Source of the DNA: PFJX01 sp031426815
Lineage (GTDB): Bacteria; Pseudomonadota; Gammaproteobacteria; Burkholderiales; Thiobacillaceae
DNA: 64,000 bases
Direction of reading: 5' to 3'
Assembly: GCA_031426815.1 (NCBI GenBank)
Contig: JASJPG010000043.1
Location: 1 to 64,000, forward strand
Each line of letters begins with the position of its first letter. The stretch's first letter is position 1. Of the stretch, positions 17,675 through 24,898 are shown in pieces. Under the pieces are notes generated by a model. The model searched no databases and had not been told where the DNA came from. It was given only the letters and a program-made list of their open reading frames with translations. The translations under genes were made by a program, and so were the position numbers.

Positions 17675-18661
17675 TTACTCCTGTTCCGCCAAAGCGTCCC
17701 GGCTCGCCCGCAGCAGCGAATGCGCCAGACTGAAGCGGTAGAAGGTGCCGGCCGGATCAGGGATGCCGTCGAGCACGCGGTCGATGGCGTCGGGGTCGTT
17801 CTCGTCCACCACCGAGGCGATGGCGGTCATCAGCCGGGCACCCTGGTCCACCACGCCGGGCGCGGCGCCGTAGCAGCCGATGCACGGCGCGCCGACATTC
17901 GGACAGCGCGAGTTGCAACCGCTGCGGGTGGCTGGGCCGGCGCACATCAGGCCCTGTTCCAGCAGGCAATCGGTGGTGTTCAATTGCGGCAGTTCCTGGA
18001 TGCGGGAAATCTTGCTGATCTGCTTCACGTCGCGCTTGCGGGGACATTCATCGCACACCGTGGAGTTGCCGGCACCGAGCACCGCGCCCTTCGGCGGCAG
18101 TTCAGCCTCGCCCTTCACCACCGCGATCAACACGTCGAGCACTGCGGCAATCTGGTGCGATTCCGGCGGGCAGCCGGGAATGTGGTAATCCACCTCGACC
18201 ACTTGATCCAGCGTGCGCACCACGGCCTGCAACGGTGGCAGGGTCAGCACGCCTTCCGGCACCTGGCAGGACGTTTGCGGGCGCAGATGCTCCGGGTTCG
18301 CGGTGCTGGGGTTGTTGAAGGCGCAATCGAAAAGGCTCTCGCGCGTGCCGAGGTTGGCCAGACCGGGAATGCAGCCCTCGTTGGCGCAGGAACCGAAGGC
18401 CACCAGCAGCTTCGATTTACGCCGCAGCAACCTGGCCATATGTTCATTTTCGTCGGTGCGGATGCTGCCGTTGAACAGGGTGACCAGGATGGATTCATCT
18501 TCCATCGCTTCCACTTCCGCGTACTTCACATCCATCGCCGCCGGCCAGAAGGCGACTTCGAAGTTGGCGTCCAGATCGAGCACCTTCTCGTTGGTGTTGA
18601 GCACCGCGATCTCGCAACCGCCGCAGGCAGCGGCCCAGTACATGGCGAATTTGGGTTTCAT
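17675..18661 (-). CDS. mvhG: [NiFe] hydrogenase small subunit, Mvh (group 3c) type
   Basis: Electron-transfer small subunit, 328 residues from the ATG overlapping mvhD's stop. The first Cys pair is C13/C16 (AAACGGCEIAVL), then GSCANEGCIPG (C92, C97) and IPGCPPESHQ. The C-terminal half has many further Cys (CDECP, DCLLEQGLMCAGP, GCNSRCPNVGAPCIGCYG), fitting the additional [4Fe-4S] clusters expected in MvhG-type subunits. There is no Tat signal, consistent with a cytosolic enzyme. The frame extends 23 codons upstream, but that part overlaps mvhD. Confidence 0.92.
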   Translation of the reverse strand: MKPKFAMYWAAACGGCEIAVLNTNEKVLDLDANFEVAFWPAAMDVKYAEVEAMEDESILVTLFNGSIRTDENEHMARLLRRKSKLLVAFGSCANEGCIPGLANLGTRESLFDCAFNNPSTANPEHLRPQTSCQVPEGVLTLPPLQAVVRTLDQVVEVDYHIPGCPPESHQIAAVLDVLIAVVKGEAELPPKGAVLGAGNSTVCDECPRKRDVKQISKISRIQELPQLNTTDCLLEQGLMCAGPATRSGCNSRCPNVGAPCIGCYGAAPGVVDQGARLMTAIASVVDENDPDAIDRVLDGIPDPAGTFYRFSLAHSLLRASRDALAEQE

Positions 18662-19143
18662 GCCGCCACCTCGCTCAATACGGGAATTTCGGCGGGCGCC
18701 GTGGCGAGCGGTACCGGCCGCACCGGCCAATCCAGCGGCCCAAGTTTCTTGACTTCATCCACCATCACGCAGATTTCCTCGGCGAATTTGGCGCCCTCGG
18801 CGGCGCTGGCCCAGGCCAGGCGAACCCGCGCGGGTTCAATGCCGAACTGGGACAGGGTTTTTTGCAGCAGGCGATGCCGCCGAAGGGCTTTGTAATTCTG
18901 CTCAAGGTAATGGCATTCGCCCGGATGGCAGCCGGCGATCAGCACGCCGTCGGCGCCTTCGGACAAGGCCTTGAGCACGAAAGTGGGGTCGATGCGGCCG
19001 CTGCACATGACGCGGATCAGGCGCACGTTGGGCGGATATTTGATGCGCGAGGTGCCGGCCAGATCGGCGGCGCGATAACTGCACCAGTTGCAGGTGAAGC
19101 CGATGATGACCGGCTCGAAGGACGTGACAACTGAATCGCTCAT
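18658..19143 (-). CDS. mvhD: MvhD-type [2Fe-2S] electron-transfer subunit
   Basis: Small protein that connects the Mvh hydrogenase to HdrA. The 161-residue sequence has five conserved Cys at C18 and C21 (FTCNWCSY), C47 (VMCSGR), C72 and C77 (AGCHPGECHY), the ligand pattern of MvhD. A MvhD gene between hdrA and mvhG is the hallmark of the MvhADG-HdrABC complex of methanogens and some sulfate reducers. Both ends overlap neighbours by ATGA. Confidence 0.93.
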   Translation of the reverse strand: MSDSVVTSFEPVIIGFTCNWCSYRAADLAGTSRIKYPPNVRLIRVMCSGRIDPTFVLKALSEGADGVLIAGCHPGECHYLEQNYKALRRHRLLQKTLSQFGIEPARVRLAWASAAEGAKFAEEICVMVDEVKKLGPLDWPVRPVPLATAPAEIPVLSEVAA

Positions 19144-21191
19144 ACCACCTCCGCTTGCCGGCTGACGGGCTGGCGAACATCGTGCAGCAGCCCTTCGATC
19201 TGGGCGAACAACTGTTCATTGCTGAAGCCCGAACCCTGGATGGCGCCGGCCGGACAGGCTGCGACGCAGGTGCCGCAGCCCTGGCACAGCGCGGCGTTGA
19301 TTTCGCTGACCTTGTGTTCCTCGTTGAAGCTGATCGCGTTGAACGGGCAGAGGCCGTTGCACAGGCGACAGCCGGAACACTGTTCGGCAATGACGCTGGC
19401 GCGCACCGGTTCCAGCGCCAGTTCACCCTGGCGGATGTAGTTCAGCACCCGCGCCGCCGCCGCCGCGCCCTGCGAAACGCTGGCGGGAATGTCCTTCGGC
19501 CCCTGCGCGCAACCGGCGACGAAGACGCCTTCGGTCATCGTCGAGATCGGGTCCATCTTGGCGTGTTTCTCGATGAACCAGCCGCGCGTGGAACAGGCGA
19601 TGCCGAAGATCTTGCCGACTTCGGCGCTGTCGTGGCGCGGCTCCAGCCCGGCCGAGAGCACCACCATGTCGACCGGAATGCGGCGTTGCACGCCGGCCAG
19701 GGTGTCCTCGACCTGGATGTACAGCTTGCCGGCCTCTTCCTGTGGCCCCATCGGCACATCGCTTACCTCGGCAACCTTGCCCCGGATGAAGTGCACGTTT
19801 TCATCCATCACGCGCTGATAGAACTCGTCGTAATCCTTCCCCGGCGTGCGAATGTCGATGTAGAAGTTGTAGACCTCGGCGCCGGTGCGCTCCTTCACCA
19901 GATGAGCGGTTTTCAGGCTCTGCATGCAGCAGATCGACGAGCAGTACGGGTTGTAGTTGCGGTCGCGACTGCCGACGCAATGCACGATGCCCACCGCTTT
20001 CGGCGCGGTCTGGCCGTCGCGCAAGACCACCTTGCCGCCGGTCGGGCCGGCGGCGTTGCACATGCGCTCCAGTTCCAGACTGGTGAACACATTGGGCAGC
20101 CGACCGTAACCGTATTGCGGAATGCGCTTGGCGTTGAACATGTCGAAACCGGTGGCCAGCACGATGTTGCCGACTTTCAGCGTCACCTGTTCCGCCTTCT
20201 GGTTGAGCAGGATGGAGTTGGGCACGGTCGGACAGAATTTCTCGCAGGCCTTGCAGCCGCCGCCCTTGTCCTTCGTTTTCGCGCCAATGAAATAGGTGCA
20301 AGTCTCCGGGTCCAGCACCGGCAGATTGGGCACCGCCTGCGCGAACGGCCAGTAGATCGCCTTGCGATAGCCGATGCCAGCCTCGAAGTTGTCGTCCACC
20401 ACCATGATCGGGCACTTCTCGACGCAGATTCCGCAACCGGTGCAGATGTCCTCGTCGACGTAACGCGGTTTTTTCTTCACCGTCACCGTGTAGTTGCCGA
20501 CGAAGCCTTCCACCTTCTCGACCTCGCTCCAGGTGAACAGGTGGATTTTCGGATGACTCCCGGCAGCAGCCATCTTCGGTGTCAGGATGCAGGCAGCGCA
20601 ATCCAGCGTCGGGAAGGTCTTGTCGAACTGCGCCATGTGGCCGCCGAGCGAAGCCTCGCGTTCGATCAGATACACCTCATAGCCTGCCTCGGCCACTTCC
20701 AGCGCGGCCTGCAAGCCGGCGATGCCGCCGCCGACCACCAGCGTGGCGGCGTCGATCGGCACCCGGATGGCTTCCAGTGGCTCGTTTTTCAGCACGCGCT
20801 CGACCGTACCGTTGACGATGGCCTTGGCTTTGGCGGTGGCGGCCACCTTGTCGGTATGCACCCAGGCAACCTGTTCGCGAATCGACGCCATTTCCGACAG
20901 ATAGGGATTCAGGCCGGAACGCTCGCACACGCCGCGAAACGTCTTTTCATGCAGATGCGGCGAGCAGGCCGCCACCACGACACGGGTCAGCCGCTGTTCG
21001 TGGATGTCCTGTTCGATCAGTTCCTGCCCGGCTACCGAGCACATGAAGGTGTAATCCCGCGCCAGCACGACGCCGCGATCCTTCAGGTCTTCGGCGGCAA
21101 ACTTCGCCACGCCTTCAACGTCCACCACCCCCGCGATGTTGCTGCCGCAGTGGCAGACGTAGACGCCGACTCTTTCCTTGGTCTCGTTCAT
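19140..21191 (-). CDS. hdrA: heterodisulfide reductase subunit A (flavoprotein)
   Basis: FAD/iron-sulfur subunit; in methanogens it is the electron-bifurcating centre. The 683-residue protein has an N-terminal Cys region (VYVCHCGSN, C13/C15; C51; C76), a Rossmann FAD site GGGIAGLQAAL (from ~154), DCAACILTPKM (C198/C201), a ferredoxin-type set C250-C253-C256-C260, a second group C288, C303, C306, C310, and two C-terminal [4Fe-4S] motifs (CSGCRLCNGLCP and CQGCGTCVAACP). This full-length layout matches methanogen-type HdrA and not the shorter HdrA of the sulfur-oxidising sHdr system. Confidence 0.94.
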   Translation of the reverse strand: MNETKERVGVYVCHCGSNIAGVVDVEGVAKFAAEDLKDRGVVLARDYTFMCSVAGQELIEQDIHEQRLTRVVVAACSPHLHEKTFRGVCERSGLNPYLSEMASIREQVAWVHTDKVAATAKAKAIVNGTVERVLKNEPLEAIRVPIDAATLVVGGGIAGLQAALEVAEAGYEVYLIEREASLGGHMAQFDKTFPTLDCAACILTPKMAAAGSHPKIHLFTWSEVEKVEGFVGNYTVTVKKKPRYVDEDICTGCGICVEKCPIMVVDDNFEAGIGYRKAIYWPFAQAVPNLPVLDPETCTYFIGAKTKDKGGGCKACEKFCPTVPNSILLNQKAEQVTLKVGNIVLATGFDMFNAKRIPQYGYGRLPNVFTSLELERMCNAAGPTGGKVVLRDGQTAPKAVGIVHCVGSRDRNYNPYCSSICCMQSLKTAHLVKERTGAEVYNFYIDIRTPGKDYDEFYQRVMDENVHFIRGKVAEVSDVPMGPQEEAGKLYIQVEDTLAGVQRRIPVDMVVLSAGLEPRHDSAEVGKIFGIACSTRGWFIEKHAKMDPISTMTEGVFVAGCAQGPKDIPASVSQGAAAAARVLNYIRQGELALEPVRASVIAEQCSGCRLCNGLCPFNAISFNEEHKVSEINAALCQGCGTCVAACPAGAIQGSGFSNEQLFAQIEGLLHDVRQPVSRQAEVV

Positions 21192-21194
21192 GGC

Positions 21195-22160
21195 TCACCC
21201 CATACCCGGCATCGGCAACCCGTCGCCCGGCTTCGGCCGGCGTTTGCGCTTGGCCTCGGCGACTTTCGGTGCCTCGGCCTGAATTTTCGCCAGCGCCGGC
21301 TCGGCAGCGACGAACTCCTTGCCGATGCCCAGCTCCTTCGCGTTTTTGCCAAAGGCCAGGCCCATGAGCTGGGTGAAATACAGCACCGGCATCTGGTAGT
21401 CGGTGTGGAAATGCTTGTTCATCTCGACCTGATAGGCATCCAGATTGAGTTGGCACATCGGGCACAGCGTCACCACCATGTCGGCACCGGCTTCGGTGGC
21501 GCCGTTGATCAGACGGCGGATCAGGCCGAACGCGACATCCGGGCCGATCACGCTCATGTGGCCGCCGCAACACTGCGTCTTCAGCGACCACTCGACGACT
21601 TCCGCGCCCAGCGCGCGCAACAGGGTGTCCATCGAAGTGGGATGTTCATGGCTGTCCCAGCGGCTGTCGTAATCCGGGCGCACCACCTGGCAGCCGTAAT
21701 ACGCCGCGACCTTGAGCCCGTGCAGCGGCTTCACCACCTTCGCCTTCACTGCGTCGTAACCGATGTCATGGCAGACCAGATCGAGCAGATGGCGCACTTT
21801 CAAACTGCCGGCGTCGTAGTGCAGACCGCCCGCCGCCAGCGCCGTATTGACCGTGTTGTCGAGCTTGCCATCCTCGCGCATCTGCGCGTCGGTCTTGGCC
21901 AGATTCAGATAGCAGGCGCTGCAACCGGCGGTCAGCACATCGGTCCCATTCGCCTGATCCTGCGCCAGCGCCAGATTGCGACCGATCAGCGAATGCGCGG
22001 CAACCCGATGCACCGACATGTATTCGGTCGCGCCGCAGCAGTTCCAGTCGTCGATTTCCTGCAGTTCCAGATCGATGTCGTCGCGGATCGCCAGCAGCGA
22101 ATCGAGATAAGGCCGCGCGTTCTTCTGCATCGAACAGCCGGGGTAGAAAAGTGCTTTCAT
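21195..22160 (-). CDS. hdrB: heterodisulfide reductase subunit B (catalytic)
   Basis: Subunit that in methanogens holds two non-cubane [4Fe-4S] clusters reducing the CoM-S-S-CoB heterodisulfide. Both CCG cluster motifs are complete: C9, C41-C42, C80, C83 and C157, C197-C198, C233, C236. The 321-residue length fits HdrB; the last ~40 residues are a Lys/Pro-rich tail (KRKRRPKPGDG) that is unusual. Bacteria lack the methanogen thiols, so the true substrate is unknown. A 100-bp gap separates it from hdrC, and 3 bp from hdrA. Confidence 0.93.
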   Translation of the reverse strand: MKALFYPGCSMQKNARPYLDSLLAIRDDIDLELQEIDDWNCCGATEYMSVHRVAAHSLIGRNLALAQDQANGTDVLTAGCSACYLNLAKTDAQMREDGKLDNTVNTALAAGGLHYDAGSLKVRHLLDLVCHDIGYDAVKAKVVKPLHGLKVAAYYGCQVVRPDYDSRWDSHEHPTSMDTLLRALGAEVVEWSLKTQCCGGHMSVIGPDVAFGLIRRLINGATEAGADMVVTLCPMCQLNLDAYQVEMNKHFHTDYQMPVLYFTQLMGLAFGKNAKELGIGKEFVAAEPALAKIQAEAPKVAEAKRKRRPKPGDGLPMPGMG

Positions 22161-22260
22161 GCGGTCGCCTCCGAAAGGTTGGTGGCATAACGACGGGCAT
22201 CTTGTCGGGCGGCATTCGCGGCCGATCGCATCCCCGCCCTGCGGGGCCCCTGCTCCCTGC

Positions 22261-22863
22261 TCATGCCGCCCCCCTTTCCAACGCCTTGGCCTTGTTCAGA
22301 ATGGCGCTCAGTTGCGCCATGCCTTCGATGCGATGCGGCGTCAGGTCGATGCGCCCGCGCTTGAACATGCCCCAGCCCATCGGCGTCATCCCGGCCAGCG
22401 ACAGCGGGTGATGCCGCAGATTGAAGCGGGTGGCGATGCCGAGCTCGAAACTGCGGCCGTATTTCTCGACGTAGTCGACGAAGGTTTCCGAAAAGCCGGG
22501 CAAGGATGCGTCGTGGAACAGCCCTGCCCTGATCGCCATGGATTTCAACGTGTACATCACATCGGTGATGTGGATGTTCTGCGGGCAGCGCACCGTGCAG
22601 TAGTAGCAGGATACGCAATACCAGGGCGCATTGCTCTTCAGCACCGTCTCGCGCTGACCCGCGTTGATCAACGCGAACAACCGACGCGGCGTGTGTTCCA
22701 TCTCCGCCCCGGAAGGACACGAACCGCCGCAGGAACCGCACTGGATGCAATGATTGAGCCGGTTGTCACCCGGCGTGGCCGCCATGACTTCAGAAAGAAA
22801 GTCCTTCGGGCCGGAGACTGCTGCCGCATGCACGATCAGATCCCCCAGAAAAGAGGAAAACAC
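22261..22863 (-). CDS. hdrC: heterodisulfide reductase subunit C
   Basis: Iron-sulfur subunit that passes electrons from HdrA to HdrB. It has two [4Fe-4S] motifs, CIQCGSCGGSCP (from ~39) and CVSCYYCTVRCP (from ~82), in a 200-residue protein from the GTG at 22863. The start is uncertain: an ATG at 22785 would leave only 12 residues before the first cluster, which is short for HdrC, so the GTG is preferred although no good ribosome binding site precedes it. First gene of hdrCBA-mvhDGA-protease. Confidence 0.88.
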   Translation of the reverse strand: MFSSFLGDLIVHAAAVSGPKDFLSEVMAATPGDNRLNHCIQCGSCGGSCPSGAEMEHTPRRLFALINAGQRETVLKSNAPWYCVSCYYCTVRCPQNIHITDVMYTLKSMAIRAGLFHDASLPGFSETFVDYVEKYGRSFELGIATRFNLRHHPLSLAGMTPMGWGMFKRGRIDLTPHRIEGMAQLSAILNKAKALERGAA

Positions 22864-22929
22864 CGTCGCCGGAAAAATCGCGGCGGGAATCGGCTGTCGT
22901 GAAGTCGGCGGCGAGATACCTATAATTGG

Positions 22930-22958
22930 ACGTTAGTATCTGCTTATATACTTGTCAA
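22930..22958 (-). promoter_or_regulatory. possible sigma-70 promoter of the hdr-mvh operon
   Basis: On the minus strand a perfect -35 hexamer TTGACA (complement of 22953-22958) is followed 17 bp later by TAACGT (22930-22935), a weak -10. It lies about 70 bp upstream of hdrC in an AT-rich patch unlike its surroundings. The -35 match and spacing are seen directly; function is inferred. Confidence 0.35.
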
Positions 22959-23046
22959 ACTCAGGGACTCTACTTACTTCAATAGTGAGTATTGCCTGCG
23001 TAACAACACGCCGATCCAGTAAACGGCTCATGGCACGCGGCACCAA

Positions 23047-23153
23047 CCTCCCCCTTTGGAAAAGGGGGATTGAGGGGGATTTGACGGCGGTGGCCTATGC
23101 GGATGCCTCATAAATCCCCCCCGGCCCCCCTTTTTCAAAGGGGGGAGCAGGCA
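23047..23153. repeat. pair of inverted C/G-run repeat units
   Basis: Two related units of ~38 bp, 23047-23084 and 23112-23151, lie in inverted orientation. Each contains a run of C, a short A/T stretch and a run of G (for example CCCCCTTTGGAAAAGGGGG at 23050-23068) and ends in AAATCCCCC or its complement, so each folds on itself and also pairs with the other. This type of intergenic element is common in proteobacteria. The remaining bases of the gap 22864-23183 hold only the possible promoter above. Confidence 0.75.
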
Positions 23154-23183
23154 TCGGAATGCTTAAGGCAGCACGGTACTTCG

Positions 23184-23579
23184 CTAAAACGGCAGCGGCC
23201 TGCGCTCATTCAGATTCAGCCAACCGCGCACGACCCGGTACAGCACCCAAAGCCCCGCGCCCGCCGCCAGCAATAACGCCAGCGGAATGCCGATCAGACT
23301 GAAGGCCAGCAGCAGCGCGAACAACACCCAAAACAATGCAAACCAGAACGTCCGGATCTGCCAGCGGAAATGCGATTCCAGAAACGTCCCGCGCACCTCG
23401 CCGCGCTTCATGTAGTTCAGCACAACAGCAATCAACGAAGGCCAGCCGGTAATGAACGCAGTAACGATGAACGCCGGCGTCATCAAGCCGGTCACCACGG
23501 TCAGCGCATGCAATGCGTAGATGACGTGGGACAAGGCAACCAGACTGTCTTGCGGCGCCAGCGTGCGGGATTCATGCAT
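23184..23579 (-). CDS. DUF4870-like membrane protein
   Basis: A 131-residue inner-membrane protein with about three hydrophobic segments (residues ~18-50, ~75-100 and ~100-118). It has the arrangement seen in DUF4870-type small membrane proteins, including the RGTFLESHFRWQIRTFWFALFW stretch before the last helices. The role of the family is not known. It lies 24 bp downstream of the HD-GYP gene on the same strand and may be co-transcribed with it. Confidence 0.75.
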   Translation of the reverse strand: MHESRTLAPQDSLVALSHVIYALHALTVVTGLMTPAFIVTAFITGWPSLIAVVLNYMKRGEVRGTFLESHFRWQIRTFWFALFWVLFALLLAFSLIGIPLALLLAAGAGLWVLYRVVRGWLNLNERRPLPF

Positions 23580-23603
23580 GCGATACCTCCGTGCGTTTCC
23601 GCG

Positions 23604-24830
23604 TCACCCCACCCAGCGTTTCGGATCGATATTCCACGCCTCGAATTCCTCGTGCCCGCTGATTTTGTCCTGGCAGCCGGACCAGGCGAGGTCGATGTCT
23701 TCCGGCGGTAGGTAATGTTTGTGTTCGGCGTGGAAGATGACGCGCACCTTGGGTTGCATCATCTTGTCTTCGTGCTGTTCCAGCACCACGCCGAGGCGGC
23801 CGCTGTTCAGGCGCACCAGCGAGCCGGTGGGGTAGATGCCGACGCATTTGACGTAGGCGCGCACCAGTTCCGGGTCGAAGTGGTATTTGCTCCATTCCAG
23901 CAGGCGGCCGAGCGCGGCGGTGGGCGCCATGCCCTTGTGGTAGACGCGGTCGGAGGTGATCGCGTCGTAGACATCGACGATGGCGCCCATGCGGCCATAG
24001 AGCGAAATCTGATCGCCCTTGAGCTGGTTCGGGTAGCCGGTGCCGTCGAAGCGTTCGTGATGCTGGCCGGCGACGTCGATGGCGATCTGGCTGATGCCGG
24101 GGGTGTTCTGCAGGATGACGATGCTCTGCACGACATGCGATTTCATCTTGGCGAATTCGGCTTCGGTCAGCTTGGCCGGCTTGTTCAGGATTTCGTCCGG
24201 CACCTTGGCCTTGCCGACGTCGTGCAGCAGGCCGCCGATGGCGATCTGCTTGATGATCGGCCGTTCCAGCTTGAGTCCGCGCGCAAACGACACCAGCAGG
24301 GCGCAGACCGAGACGGAATGCTGGAAGGTGTAGTTGTCGTGGTCCTTCAACCGGGCAAGGGGTAGCAAGGCATCCTGGTTGCGAAAAACGGAGTCGATCA
24401 TGTTTTCGACCACCGGTTCGATCTGTTCCATCTCGACCTGTTTGCCCAGGCGCACATCCTGAATCAGATGGCGCACGATGCGGTTGGCCTCGCCGTGCAA
24501 CTGGCGGGCGCGCTCGACTTCCCTGGCGAGATCGGCCCGCTTCGGCTCGGCCTGGACTTCCTGGGCGATCTGCGCCATGCGCGCATCGACCTCCTGGCGG
24601 ATATCGTCCCGGCTCAATGCCACGCCTTCGACATCCAGCCCCTTGGCGGTGTCGATGTACAGCTCGTGCACGCCCAGCGCCTTGATTTCATTGACCCGAT
24701 TGGCGTCGTGCACCAGGAAGTGGTTGGCCACGAAGGGGTGGTCCATCCAGGAGCAATTCACGTCGTGGACGTACATGCCGGGACGCAATTGGCCGATGGC
24801 AATCAGCTTGACGGACTGTGTTTGGTTCAT
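23604..24830 (-). CDS. HD-GYP domain protein, probable cyclic-di-GMP phosphodiesterase
   Basis: 408-residue cytosolic signalling protein. The N-terminal ~130 residues match DUF3391 (LRPGMYVHDVNCSWMDHPF). The HD-GYP domain occupies ~165-330: HSVSVCALLVSFAR, LLHDVGKAKVPDEILNKP (HD pair), HHERFDGTGYP (the GYP motif) and DVYDAITSDRVYHKG. The metal ligands expected for an active enzyme are present. The C-terminal ~70 residues carry a DUF3391-associated tail. Predicted to hydrolyse cyclic-di-GMP, so it may oppose the diguanylate cyclase at 56004-57287. Confidence 0.92.
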   Translation of the reverse strand: MNQTQSVKLIAIGQLRPGMYVHDVNCSWMDHPFVANHFLVHDANRVNEIKALGVHELYIDTAKGLDVEGVALSRDDIRQEVDARMAQIAQEVQAEPKRADLAREVERARQLHGEANRIVRHLIQDVRLGKQVEMEQIEPVVENMIDSVFRNQDALLPLARLKDHDNYTFQHSVSVCALLVSFARGLKLERPIIKQIAIGGLLHDVGKAKVPDEILNKPAKLTEAEFAKMKSHVVQSIVILQNTPGISQIAIDVAGQHHERFDGTGYPNQLKGDQISLYGRMGAIVDVYDAITSDRVYHKGMAPTAALGRLLEWSKYHFDPELVRAYVKCVGIYPTGSLVRLNSGRLGVVLEQHEDKMMQPKVRVIFHAEHKHYLPPEDIDLAWSGCQDKISGHEEFEAWNIDPKRWVG

Positions 24831-24898
24831 GTCTGTTATTTATTGCTTGTTTGATGCCCTGTAAAGCGATGATGCCGAAAAAAAAACAAGCAAACGCT

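Noticed and set aside
19155..22190. 1011-codon open frame on the plus strand
   Set aside because: Antisense to hdrA and hdrB, where real cluster motifs are seen.
15711..22863. Sulfur-oxidising sHdr system
   Set aside because: HdrA is full length, mvhDGA hydrogenase genes are linked, and no lipoate-binding protein, TusA or DsrE genes are near.
22930..22970. FNR or ArcA box upstream of hdrC
   Set aside because: No TTGAT-N4-ATCAA match found; the TTGACA is better read as a -35 element.
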